NCBI GenBank assembly: GCA_035495315.1
Contig: DATJGF010000011.1
Coordinates: 1 to 38,784, forward strand
From: DATJGF01 sp035495315
Lineage (GTDB): Bacteria; Verrucomicrobiota; Verrucomicrobiia; Limisphaerales; UBA8199
Length of the DNA stretch: 38,784 bases
Direction of reading: 5' to 3'
How positions within the stretch are numbered: the stretch's first letter is position 1; each line of letters starts with the position of its first letter. This document shows positions 31,903-38,784 of the stretch, one piece after another. Under the pieces are notes generated by a model. That model did not search any database. It saw only the letters and a program-made list of their open reading frames with translations, and was not told where the DNA came from. Position numbers and translations under genes: made by a program.

Positions 31903-33051
31903 TTAACGTTTCGACGCGGTTGGGACCTTCTCCCAGCGCCCAGTCTTAGCCGATTTCAGCACCGCGTCGCACACATACTGAGTTTCGAGTGCGTCGCGAA
32001 ATGTTGGGCTCACGGATTTGCCTTTTGCCGCGCCTTCGAGGAAATCGGCAAAATGGTGAACAAAGCTGTGCTCGTAGCCAATCTGCAAGCCGGGTACCCA
32101 CCACTTCCCCATATATGGGTGATCGCCGTCGGTGACGTGAATCGAACGCCAGCCACGCACTCGTCCTTCGTCGCGGTGCTCGAAATATTGCAGCCGGTGC
32201 AAATCGTGAAGGTCCCAGAAGATCGATGCGTGCTCGCCATTAATCTCAAAAGTATATAGCGCTTTATGTCCTCGGGCATAGCGCGTGGACTCAAACGTCG
32301 CCAGTGAACCATTAGCGAAGCGCGCCAGAAACGCACACGCATCATCGATCCCAACTTTCTCGACTTTCCCAGTGAGCGTGTGTTTTCGCTCCTTGATAAA
32401 CGTCTCTGTCATAGCGTTTACTTTTTCCACGCCGCCATTGAGCCACAACGCAGTATCGATGCAATGCGCCAGCAGATCGCCGGTCACCCCGCTTCCGGCT
32501 ACCTTGACATCCAGTCGCCACAACCCAGCGCCCCCCTGCGGCAAATCCTTTGAAATCGTCCAGTCCTGCAGGAATTTCGCCCGGTAATGGAAGATTTTTC
32601 CTAGCCGCCCTTCGTCGATCAGTTGTTTGGCCAAAGTGACAGCCGGCACCCGCCGATAGTTGTACCAAACCATGTTTGGCACACCGGCCTTTTCGACCGC
32701 TTGCACCATCTTCAAACCTTCGGGCCCGTTCATCGCCAATGGCTTTTCGCAGAGGATCATCTTGCCGGCCTTTGCGGCAGCGAGCGCGATTTCACGGTGC
32801 ATATCATTTGGGCAGGCAATGTCGACCAGGTCGATGTCAGCGCGATCGATTAGCGCCCGCCAATCCGTTTCGCGCGATTCATATCCCCACCTGTCGGCGA
32901 ACGCCTTCACTTTGGCTGCATCCCGGCCACATATCGCTTTCAGCACAGGTTGATAAGGCAAATCAAAAAAATTGCCCGCCTTGCGAAATGCATTGGAGTG
33001 AGCCCGTCCCATGAAACCGTAACCGATGAGTCCGATATTGAGTTGCTTCAT
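31903..33051 (-). CDS. Gfo/Idh/MocA family oxidoreductase (cytoplasmic)
   Basis: A 382-residue NAD(P)-dependent dehydrogenase-like protein. The Rossmann motif is GLIGYGFMGRAHSNAF at the N-terminus, and the EKPLA motif is near residue 100. The substrate domain has VWYNYRRVPAVTLAKQLIDE and GSGVTGDLLAHCIDTALWL, whose His lies at the catalytic position. There is no signal peptide, unlike the oxidoreductase at 174-1676. The pattern resembles inositol/sugar dehydrogenase-like members. It is divergent from a TIM-barrel sugar isomerase/epimerase gene across about 110 bases, so the two probably share a regulatory region and a sugar-catabolic pathway (inference). Confidence 0.94.
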   Translation of the reverse strand: MKQLNIGLIGYGFMGRAHSNAFRKAGNFFDLPYQPVLKAICGRDAAKVKAFADRWGYESRETDWRALIDRADIDLVDIACPNDMHREIALAAAKAGKMILCEKPLAMNGPEGLKMVQAVEKAGVPNMVWYNYRRVPAVTLAKQLIDEGRLGKIFHYRAKFLQDWTISKDLPQGGAGLWRLDVKVAGSGVTGDLLAHCIDTALWLNGGVEKVNAMTETFIKERKHTLTGKVEKVGIDDACAFLARFANGSLATFESTRYARGHKALYTFEINGEHASIFWDLHDLHRLQYFEHRDEGRVRGWRSIHVTDGDHPYMGKWWVPGLQIGYEHSFVHHFADFLEGAAKGKSVSPTFRDALETQYVCDAVLKSAKTGRWEKVPTASKR

Positions 33052-33163
33052 AAAGGTGCCTTGCGCGAAAAATCAAACCGGTTTGGTGGACGGCTAGCAA
33101 GCGGAAACTCATGGTTAAATGCCACTTGCGAACCCACGCCGAGTCGACCTACCCTTCCACACC

Positions 33164-34072
33164 ATGTTGCTTACCGGCATCGGCGATGAAGCCGCAAATA
33201 GCCTCGAAGGCCAGATTCGGGCCTGCCGCGAACTCGGCTGGCGCGCTATTGAAATGCGTGGCGTAGAAGTTTCGGGTTACCCCAAAGCTAACCTCCATGA
33301 CATCCCGGACCCGGCTTTCGATCTCGCGGTTAGAGAACTCGAGAAAGCCGGCCTGGGCGTCTACTGCTTCGGGTCGACCATCATGAATTGGGCCAAAAAG
33401 CTCGAAGACCCGTTCGAGGGCACTCAGGCCGAGGTGAAGCGCGCCATCCCGCGCATGACGCGACTTGGCACAAAATACGTGCGGATCATGAGTTTCAAGC
33501 CGGGCGAGGATGAGTATAAAATTCCCACTGAGGTATTCCGCCGTGTGAAAGAGGTTACCAACCGTTTTCTGGATGCAGGCCTCCAACCGGTGCACGAAAA
33601 CTGTATGAACTATGGCGGGATGAGTTGGCAGCACGCGCTCGAACTGCTCGACAAATGCCCCGGACTAAAGTGGGTCTTTGATACTGCGAACCCTATCCTT
33701 AATCCCGATCGGTCAAAGCCTAAGCCTTGGCCGAGACAGGACGCTTTGGAGTTTTGGGAGCATATCCGCGAGCACGTCATCCACATACATATTAAAGATG
33801 CCACCTGGAATGAGACTAAAATGGATGCCGACTACAATTGGCCCGGCGAAGGTCAGGGAAAGGTCAGGGAGATCCTGCAGGACGCGGTAGCCAGAGGGTA
33901 CGAAGCCGCGTTGTCGATTGAACCCCATATGGTTGTCGTTTTCCACGATCCCACTGCCCAAGCCGCTAACGAAAATGCGATGCGAGGTAATTTCGTCGAC
34001 TACGGCAAGCGTCTAACCGATTTGGTTTCAGAGCTTAAGCACCCAGGCCAAGGCCCTGCGCCGGCTCGATAA
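33164..34072 (+). CDS. Sugar phosphate isomerase/epimerase (xylose isomerase-like TIM barrel)
   Basis: A 302-residue TIM-barrel protein of the AP-endonuclease-2 superfamily. The metal-ligand positions are visible: Glu in PVHENCMNYGGM, Asp in WVFDTANP, His in HIHIKDAT and Glu in LSIEPHM. It probably interconverts keto sugars or polyols; the substrate is not identifiable. The ATG at 33164 gives the family-like MLLTGIGDEAA start; the ATG at 33119 would add 15 residues. No good ribosome binding site is seen for either. Its neighbour, the divergent oxidoreductase, fits a joint sugar-degradation role. Confidence 0.9.
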   Translation: MLLTGIGDEAANSLEGQIRACRELGWRAIEMRGVEVSGYPKANLHDIPDPAFDLAVRELEKAGLGVYCFGSTIMNWAKKLEDPFEGTQAEVKRAIPRMTRLGTKYVRIMSFKPGEDEYKIPTEVFRRVKEVTNRFLDAGLQPVHENCMNYGGMSWQHALELLDKCPGLKWVFDTANPILNPDRSKPKPWPRQDALEFWEHIREHVIHIHIKDATWNETKMDADYNWPGEGQGKVREILQDAVARGYEAALSIEPHMVVVFHDPTAQAANENAMRGNFVDYGKRLTDLVSELKHPGQGPAPAR

Positions 34073-34140
34073 ATTTCAGCCCGGGTTAGCTGTAGCTTTA
34101 ACGATTTGCTTTGAGGCCTTGGCACGCCCTGAAAAGTGGA

Positions 34141-34168
34141 TTGACAAGGATGTTTTCTGCCTTATCGT
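34141..34168 (+). promoter_or_regulatory. Sigma-70-like promoter of a candidate small RNA
   Basis: A perfect TTGACA (34141-34146), a 16-base spacer and TATCGT (34163-34168). It lies in a 295-base gene-free gap and is followed at once by a run of stems. Confidence 0.5.
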
Positions 34169-34174
34169 GCGCGT

Positions 34175-34250
34175 CCATGGCTTCCACCCCAGCTTGCTGG
34201 GGTTATCCCGCGAAGCCTGAGAGGGGGCCGGGAGGCCCCCTTCCTGTTTG
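34175..34250 (+). ncRNA. Candidate small structured RNA with terminator
   Basis: From a predicted start near 34175 the transcript can form an outer stem GGCTTC/GAAGCC (34179-34184 with 34212-34217) enclosing the hairpin ACCCCAG-CTTG-CTGGGGT (34186-34203). A strong terminator-like hairpin follows, GGGGGCC-GGGA-GGCCCCC (34223-34240), trailed by TTCCTGTTT. There is no ORF of note inside. It does not match tmRNA, SRP RNA, RNase P or a riboswitch that I know. It could instead be the leader of the small gene at 34368. Confidence 0.5.
34223..34249 (+). terminator. GC-rich hairpin with T-rich tail
   Basis: A 7-bp all-GC stem with a GGGA loop (34223-34240), then TTCCTGTTT. It probably ends the candidate small RNA, or the isomerase transcript. 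Confidence 0.6.
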
Positions 34251-34367
34251 GATCATCTCTCCTGTATAAACCTGGCTTATTTGCTCCGGCTGAAAAAAAA
34301 GAGGGACGTGGACAGTCTTTGTCCAAGTGCCTTGCTTAGGATTGTGCGCAAAAAGAAAGGCTAAGAT

Positions 34368-34577
34368 ATGTATGACGCACAATTGGAAATGAGTTTCGGA
34401 AAACAGACCGCTTTTAGTCCTCGGCGGCAACGGCGCATTTCTCGGGCACAGTGGTGGTTCCAACGCATGCGGCAAATTGTCGATCGAGCAATTGAACCCG
34501 TGCCGCTGGCGCCGCCAGAACAAATCTGGTTTCCCAGCGCTCAGCGGGAACCGACAACTCCTACCGCTCGGAACTAG
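34368..34577 (+). CDS. Small basic protein with QWWFxRMRQxVDRA motif
   Basis: A 69-residue protein. It has MYDAQLEMSF at the start, an Arg-rich stretch, then AQWWFQRMRQIVDRAIEP, and ends with PPEQIWFP and a short tail. It looks like a small protein I have seen recurrently in verrucomicrobial genomes, but no function is known to me. AAAGG about 9 bases upstream is a suitable ribosome binding site. It lies downstream of the candidate small RNA and upstream of a long inverted repeat and holB. Confidence 0.7.
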   Translation: MYDAQLEMSFGKQTAFSPRRQRRISRAQWWFQRMRQIVDRAIEPVPLAPPEQIWFPSAQREPTTPTARN

Positions 34578-34596
34578 GCCCCGTAACGGCCTGCAC

Positions 34597-34682
34597 TGTA
34601 GGAGACGACGTAAAGGAGACTCTGTTTATTCTCTGTTTTTTGCGTTCGGTTTAATCAGAATCTCCTTACGTCGTCTCCTACA
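34597..34682. repeat. Long near-perfect inverted repeat before holB
   Basis: Arms of about 24 bases (34597-34620 and 34659-34682) carry TGTAGGAGACGACGTAA and its reverse complement with a single-base bulge. The pairing extends through TCTG/CAGA across one mismatch, giving a stem of about 28 bp around an AT-rich loop of about 31 bases. No ORF fits. It could be a MITE-like element or a large RNA hairpin. Confidence 0.75.
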
Positions 34683-34732
34683 ATGACCCACTTCGCTAAA
34701 CGTGTACCTCGCTCGGTCGGGGAGTTTGGCGC

Positions 34733-34760
34733 TTGGACAAGTCGGCGCCTTTGCTAGATT
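34733..34760 (+). promoter_or_regulatory. Possible promoter of the holB operon
   Basis: TTGGAC (34733-34738), a 16-base spacer and TAGATT (34755-34760), ending 9 bases before the holB ATG at 34770. If used, the transcript would be leaderless or nearly so. Confidence 0.4.
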
Positions 34761-34769
34761 AAAGCCCGC

Positions 34770-35840
34770 ATGGCATTCAAAGACGCCCCAGCTCACCCTC
34801 AGGCCATAGAATTGCTCCAGCGGTCGCTTAAGCGAGGCCGACTGGCTCATGCTTACCTGTTCGCCGGTCAGGACCTCGACTCGCTCGAGATGATCGCCCA
34901 GACGCTCGCCAAAACCCTGAATTGCGCGCAGCCCATTATCGCTGATGGTGCGCCCGTTGATAGCTGTGATCGCTGCCTCACTTGCCGCAAGATCGAGCAT
35001 GGTAATCACCCTGATGTTCATTGGCTGCGGCCCGAATCCAAGTCTCGAATTATCACTACCGACCAAATACGCGACTTATCGAGGGAAATTCATCTCAAGC
35101 CGAATGAAGCTGCCTACAAGGTCGCCGTGATCGTCGCCGCGGACAGACTCCGAGTCGAAGCCGCCAACGCCTTTTTGAAAACCCTCGAGGAACCTCCGGC
35201 AAAATCTATTTTGATTCTCCTGACCGTCGAACCGCAGCGGATCCTCGAAACCATCCTTTCCCGTTGTCTACGTTTGAGTTTTGCCGGGGACCGTCCGCCA
35301 CCGTTGCCGGCGGAGCTAAAGCAATGGCTTTCAGCCTTCACTGATAGCGCGCGAACACATGAAAAAAGCCTGCTCGGCCGGTACCGACTGCTTGATGTTC
35401 TGATGCAGAAACTGACCGAAATGAAGAAAAACATCGACCAGAGTCTCACTGCTCGCTCGCCCCTCCAACAGTACCAAGACGCCGAAAAATCCTATATCGA
35501 CAAGTGGGAAGATGAATTGGCGGCGGCAATCGAGGCCGAGTATCGCCGTCAAAGGAGCGATCTGCTCAGCATTGTTCACTGGTGGCTTCGCGACATCTGG
35601 GTTTGGAGCGTCACTTTGGGAAGCATAGCCAACTCTGGAAGCACGAAAGCTAAAAACGAAGGTACTCGCGACCTCTTGCGATTTCCCGAGCTATCCGGGA
35701 CAGAAGTCGTCGCTAAAAGGATTTCACCACAAGACGCGGTGGCAAACCTCGAGATTATGGAGCAACTCCGCGAGTGGCTCGACACTAACGTCCAAGAGGC
35801 GTTGGCGCTCGAGGTGGGCCTCCTTAAGCTGCGGCTCTGA
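34770..35840 (+). CDS. holB: DNA polymerase III delta' subunit
   Basis: A 356-residue AAA+ clamp-loader subunit. Its first strand is AHAYLFAGQD, where the P-loop Lys is missing (QDLDSLEM replaces GxxGxGKT), as usual for delta', which does not hydrolyse ATP. The zinc module has Cys52 and CDRCLTC (Cys66, 69, 72). KVAVIVAADRLRVEAANAFL and LKTLEEPP form the Walker B/sensor region, and SRC in ETILSRCLRL is the clamp-loader motif contacting neighbouring subunits. The C-terminal collar domain begins near residue 180. It is upstream of the ligase-like gene by 36 bases and likely heads a housekeeping cluster. Confidence 0.92.
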   Translation: MAFKDAPAHPQAIELLQRSLKRGRLAHAYLFAGQDLDSLEMIAQTLAKTLNCAQPIIADGAPVDSCDRCLTCRKIEHGNHPDVHWLRPESKSRIITTDQIRDLSREIHLKPNEAAYKVAVIVAADRLRVEAANAFLKTLEEPPAKSILILLTVEPQRILETILSRCLRLSFAGDRPPPLPAELKQWLSAFTDSARTHEKSLLGRYRLLDVLMQKLTEMKKNIDQSLTARSPLQQYQDAEKSYIDKWEDELAAAIEAEYRRQRSDLLSIVHWWLRDIWVWSVTLGSIANSGSTKAKNEGTRDLLRFPELSGTEVVAKRISPQDAVANLEIMEQLREWLDTNVQEALALEVGLLKLRL

Positions 35841-35876
35841 TCAACTGTCTATGCTGTCGCCAATTCCTTTTCCTGA

Positions 35877-37304
35877 TTGAACTCCCGGCTGGCCAGCGTC
35901 TTCGGCGTTCTTTTTGGCGTATTCCTGGGCCTCACATTGCTCAAATTCGGCAATCCGCCGATCATGGAACGGTACGTCACGCCGCCCACCAATATTTACG
36001 AGTTTCTGCTGGACTCACCCTGGCCGATCTCCTGGGCATATCGGCTACTTGGAGCACTTGCAATATTAGGCCTGGTCCTGGTCATACGTGAAGATCGACG
36101 GCTGATAACCATTCCAAAGTGGCTTCTGCTCCTTCCACTTATTTGGCTGGCCTGCCAAATCGTTGCCGCCGCCGCAACGGTTGATGAGGCCCTTTCCTGG
36201 GCCACTCTGAAACACTTAGCCGCCTGCATCTCCTGCTATTATCTCGGTTTGTTCGCTCTAAGCCGCCTTAAGAAGCTTGCACTTTTCTGGATCGGGCTGC
36301 TGTGCGCCTTTGTTCTGGTTATTGCCATCGGCTGGCAGCAGCATTTCGGCGGTCTCCAAGCAACCCGGGAGTTCTTTTTCCGAGAGATTTATCCCCAATT
36401 GAAGGAAGTTCCCCCGGAATACCTCAAAAAATTGTCGAGCAACAGAATCTTCTCGACACTGTTCTACCCAAATTCACTTGCTGGCGCGCTCCTCCTGATG
36501 CTTCCTATTAGTGTTGCAGTAATCGGCAACGCACGCGAGCTGCTCACCTTGCCAGCTCGTGCCTTTCTCGCAGGGCTGGTCGCACTGAGCTCGTTAGGCT
36601 GCCTGTTCTGGTCCGGCTCAAAAGGGGGTTGGCTGTTGATGCTGGTGTTGGGTTCGCTGGCGTTGTTTAGATTGCCTTTCCAAAAATCGACAAAACTAAC
36701 TCTGATCGCTGGGCTTTCGGTTCTCGGCCTTGCCGGATTTCTTTGGAAATACGCCGGGTTTTTCGAAAAAGGTGCTACCAGTGTCAGCGCTCGCGTTGAT
36801 TATTGGCACGCGGCTGTGCAAGTCGCTCGTACTCATCCACTCTTAGGCACCGGCCCCGGCACTTTCGCGATTCCGTACAAACAACTCAAACGGCCTGAAT
36901 CCGAAATGACTCGGTTAGTCCACAATGATTATCTGCAACAAGCATCGGATTCCGGATGGCCAGGTTTTTTGGCTTATCTGACATTTATCTTAGGATCGTT
37001 GTGTTTTTGCGGAACAGCTGTTGTCACCGCCTTGAATCTTACGAAAACCGATAAGCAAATCGGGAGGGCTTGGATCAGTTTTTCAATTTGGTTGGGCGTT
37101 CTCGGGTGGTCGCTTCAGAGCTTGTTTGATTTCGGGCTCTATATTCCGGCATTAGCCTGGCCGGCATTCACGTTCCTGGGTCTCCTGATAGGTCACAGCT
37201 CCCGAATTCAGTCGACAAACCCTATTGCCGAACCTAACGTTTCGGCCCGGCATGAGAATCCTGTTCCTCAACGGCCCAAATCTCAACCTGCTCGGCGAAC
37301 GTGA
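35877..37304 (+). CDS. O-antigen ligase / polymerase family membrane protein
   Basis: A 475-residue integral membrane protein with about 11-12 helices (LASVFGVLFGVFLGLTLLKF at the start). The family block is RVDYWHAAVQVARTHPLLGT, followed by GPGTF and LVHNDYLQQASDSGWPGF, as in the Wzy_C/O-antigen ligase family. It acts in the inner membrane, joining or polymerising glycan chains on lipid carriers; which of the two cannot be decided. The start is TTG at 35877, directly after an in-frame stop; the next Met would remove the first helix. Its last 53 bases overlap aroQ. Confidence 0.88.
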   Translation: MNSRLASVFGVLFGVFLGLTLLKFGNPPIMERYVTPPTNIYEFLLDSPWPISWAYRLLGALAILGLVLVIREDRRLITIPKWLLLLPLIWLACQIVAAAATVDEALSWATLKHLAACISCYYLGLFALSRLKKLALFWIGLLCAFVLVIAIGWQQHFGGLQATREFFFREIYPQLKEVPPEYLKKLSSNRIFSTLFYPNSLAGALLLMLPISVAVIGNARELLTLPARAFLAGLVALSSLGCLFWSGSKGGWLLMLVLGSLALFRLPFQKSTKLTLIAGLSVLGLAGFLWKYAGFFEKGATSVSARVDYWHAAVQVARTHPLLGTGPGTFAIPYKQLKRPESEMTRLVHNDYLQQASDSGWPGFLAYLTFILGSLCFCGTAVVTALNLTKTDKQIGRAWISFSIWLGVLGWSLQSLFDFGLYIPALAWPAFTFLGLLIGHSSRIQSTNPIAEPNVSARHENPVPQRPKSQPARRT

Positions 37305-37686
37305 GCCGGACGTTTATGGACGCATCAGTTTAGCGGATATCGAAGCCAAGGTCCGCCAGCGGGCCAAGCAATTAAACGCTGAAGTTGAATTCCGGCAGTC
37401 GAATCTGGAGGGCGAGCTAGTCACTTGGATTCAACAATCCAGAGCCAAGTTTGAAGCTGTGGTCCTCAATGCGGCAGCCTACACTCATACCAGTGTTGCC
37501 CTTCGAGACGCTATCGCCGCAGTCGGAATTCCGACAATCGAGGTGCATCTTTCGAACATCCATGCCCGAGAGGAATTCCGTCATAAATCGTTAATTGCGC
37601 CGGTCTGCAGGGGGCAGATCGTGGGATTTGGATGGCATTCCTACGTTTTGGCAGTGGATGCCGCCATTAACGTTATCGAAAAGTAG
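37252..37686 (+). CDS. aroQ: Type II 3-dehydroquinate dehydratase
   Basis: A 144-residue cytoplasmic enzyme that converts 3-dehydroquinate to 3-dehydroshikimate in aromatic amino acid synthesis. It is full length with all signatures: ILFLNGPNLNLLGEREPDVY at the start (catalytic Tyr of the DVYG element), FRQSNLEGELV, LNAAAYTHTSVALRDA (substrate Asn/His region), IEVHLSNIHAREEFR and SLIAPVCRGQIVGFG. The ATG at 37252 is the family start. It overlaps the end of the membrane ligase gene by 53 bases in another frame, which argues for transcriptional coupling. The gap to accB is 211 bases and has its own promoter candidate. Confidence 0.97.
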   Translation: MRILFLNGPNLNLLGEREPDVYGRISLADIEAKVRQRAKQLNAEVEFRQSNLEGELVTWIQQSRAKFEAVVLNAAAYTHTSVALRDAIAAVGIPTIEVHLSNIHAREEFRHKSLIAPVCRGQIVGFGWHSYVLAVDAAINVIEK

Positions 37687-37758
37687 ATTTGCACCAAAAG
37701 CACTTGTTTTCACCAAAAAAATGCGGTTTTTATCCCGATCTGTTGTGGATTTTATTCC

Positions 37759-37787
37759 TTGACGCTCCCTGGCACCTTGGCTAATGT
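37759..37787 (+). promoter_or_regulatory. Sigma-70-like promoter upstream of accBC
   Basis: TTGACG (37759-37764), a 17-base spacer and TAATGT (37782-37787) in the gap between aroQ and accB, leaving a leader of roughly 100 bases before the GTG at 37898. Confidence 0.6.
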
Positions 37788-37897
37788 CCCCCATATCTGA
37801 ACTGAGCAGGCCAAAGCAGAGCCGACTTTCGGCTACTGCTTTTTGCATTTTCTGAATCGGTTGCAAACAGAAACGTCCGCTCTAACGATAAAAACTC

Positions 37898-38365
37898 GTG
37901 GATCTCAAAGATATCAAAGCCATCATAGATCTGATGAGGAAAAACTCTGTCTCGGAGTTCGAACTCGAGAAACAGGACTTCAAGATCAGGCTAAAGCGAG
38001 GTGGAAATGGCGGCGGTATGGTGGTGGCACCCGACGATGCTCCTGCTGTTACGTATGTCCAGCCCCCCCCAGCAGCGGTGACGACCTCAGTTGTGCCTCC
38101 CCAAGTCGCAGCCCCTCCTAGCAATGAGGTCGAGATCAAATCTCCTATGATAGGCACGTTTTACCGTTCGCCTTCGCCGGAATCAGCGGCTTACGTTGAA
38201 GTTGGCTCGGAAGTTAACCCCGAGACGGTCGTCTGCATCATCGAGGCTATGAAGGTGATGAATGAGATAAAGGCCGAAGCTAAAGGGATAATCACTCAAG
38301 TCATGGTCGAGAATGCCAAGCCGGTCGAGTTCGGCCAACCGCTTTTCAGAATCCGGCCCAGTTGA
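37898..38365 (+). CDS. accB: Biotin carboxyl carrier protein of acetyl-CoA carboxylase
   Basis: A 155-residue carrier protein. The N-terminus (LKDIKAIIDLMRKNSVSEFE) is the usual helical docking segment, followed by a Pro/Ala-rich linker (about residues 50-75) and the biotinyl domain (IKSPMIGTFYRSPSPES to the end). The biotin attachment site is Lys119 in EAMKVMNE. It carries carboxybiotin between carboxylase and transferase in the first step of fatty acid synthesis. The start is GTG at 37898, which gives the standard N-terminus. It precedes accC by 57 bases. Confidence 0.96.
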   Translation: MDLKDIKAIIDLMRKNSVSEFELEKQDFKIRLKRGGNGGGMVVAPDDAPAVTYVQPPPAAVTTSVVPPQVAAPPSNEVEIKSPMIGTFYRSPSPESAAYVEVGSEVNPETVVCIIEAMKVMNEIKAEAKGIITQVMVENAKPVEFGQPLFRIRPS

Positions 38366-38422
38366 ACCTCGCTACCGAGGGCGTCCCGGGCAGGCACACG
38401 AGTCGAGTCGTCTAAAACCACC

Positions 38423-38784
38423 ATGTTTGAGAAAGTCCTGGTAGCAAATCGCGGCGAAATTGCCGTCCGTATCATCCGCGCGTGCAAAGAGCTGAACATC
38501 CGAACCGTCGCGATTTACTCCGAGGCGGATGTCAATTCCATGCACGTCCAATTGGCGGATGAGGCGATTTGCATCGGTAAGGCATCCGCTAACGAAAGCT
38601 ATTTACGGATTGATCGAATCGTTAGCGCTGCGGAAATCACTGACGTTGATGCGATTCATCCAGGGTACGGGTTCCTTGCGGAGAATGCGCATTTTGCGGA
38701 CGTTTGCGAGAGTTGTAACATTCGGTTCATCGGACCTAACTCGCGTGCGATGAACGCCTTGGAGGATAAGGCGGTCAGCCGCGC
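38423..38784 (+). CDS. accC: Biotin carboxylase of acetyl-CoA carboxylase, 5' part
   Basis: The first 120 codons of the ATP-grasp enzyme that carboxylates biotin on AccB. MFEKVLVANRGEIAVRIIRA, the DEAICIG element and DAIHPGYGFLAENA are canonical biotin carboxylase N-domain motifs. The reading frame runs off the window end, with no defect seen. It is co-directional with accB, as in most bacteria. Confidence 0.96.
   Translation, partial: MFEKVLVANRGEIAVRIIRACKELNIRTVAIYSEADVNSMHVQLADEAICIGKASANESYLRIDRIVSAAEITDVDAIHPGYGFLAENAHFADVCESCNIRFIGPNSRAMNALEDKAVSR

Noticed and set aside
34368..34577. Transposase fragment reading of the small basic protein
   Set aside because: No catalytic motif or terminal repeats of an insertion sequence were seen, and the ORF has its own ribosome binding site and a complete-looking end.

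Overview
The window looks like a chromosomal segment of a Verrucomicrobiota bacterium, probably of the Pedosphaera/Limisphaera type (class-level placement is inference). The evidence is the gene content: two Gfo/Idh/MocA oxidoreductases (one Tat-exported), a secreted cytochrome-PQQ sugar dehydrogenase of the Planctomycetes/Verrucomicrobia heme-domain type, a decayed CotH gene, an FG-GAP/Ig/cohesin-like surface protein with a C-terminal FFRL domain, an apiosidase-like glycosidase and an ECF42 sigma factor with DGPF/YCII partners. No tRNA, rRNA, CRISPR array, transposase or prophage gene was found.

Layout. 1-3.2 kb: Tat-exported oxidoreductase and a secreted TIM-barrel protein, i.e. carbohydrate metabolism. 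3.4-5.8 kb: a tight four-gene operon (nucleotidyltransferase-like protein; small membrane protein ending in a regular Gly/Cys tail; DUF692/MNIO oxidase; an unrecognised partner). This is the most exciting part: it has the layout of a RiPP pathway in which a membrane-anchored substrate has its cysteines modified. 6-10.1 kb: orphan MacB/FtsX-type permease and a GT39 membrane glycosyltransferase. 10.2-17.6 kb, minus strand: sugar dehydrogenase, lipoprotein, CotH pseudogene, 1125-residue surface protein. 17.8-19.8 kb: dnaB and a small winged-helix-like protein. 19.9-23.9 kb: a scarred region in which the glycosidase lies between the 3' piece of a response regulator and the 5' piece of a DUF1614 gene, with an intact response regulator and an intact DUF1614 gene nearby.

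24.1-29.3 kb: a four-helix-bundle (S23) gene without a normal start codon, then an ECF42 island: sigma factor, a matching TGTCGA/CGAC promoter, a DGPF protein, two VOC proteins, a BNR propeller and a MoaD-like protein ending in Gly-Gly. 29.5-34.1 kb: HMA protein, M28 peptidase, a CxxC membrane protein, and a divergent pair of Gfo/Idh/MocA oxidoreductase and sugar isomerase/epimerase. 34.1-38.8 kb: a candidate small RNA, a small conserved-looking protein, then housekeeping genes holB, O-antigen ligase-like, aroQ, accB and accC (cut by the window end).

The intergenic DNA carries two repeat classes: seven arrays of degenerate tandem repeats that all have a period of exactly 7 bp although their motifs differ, and GC-rich palindromes built on a GGCTCGCCGAGCC core, plus other large inverted repeats. 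All family calls come from reading the translated sequences and recalled family signatures; no database search was run.
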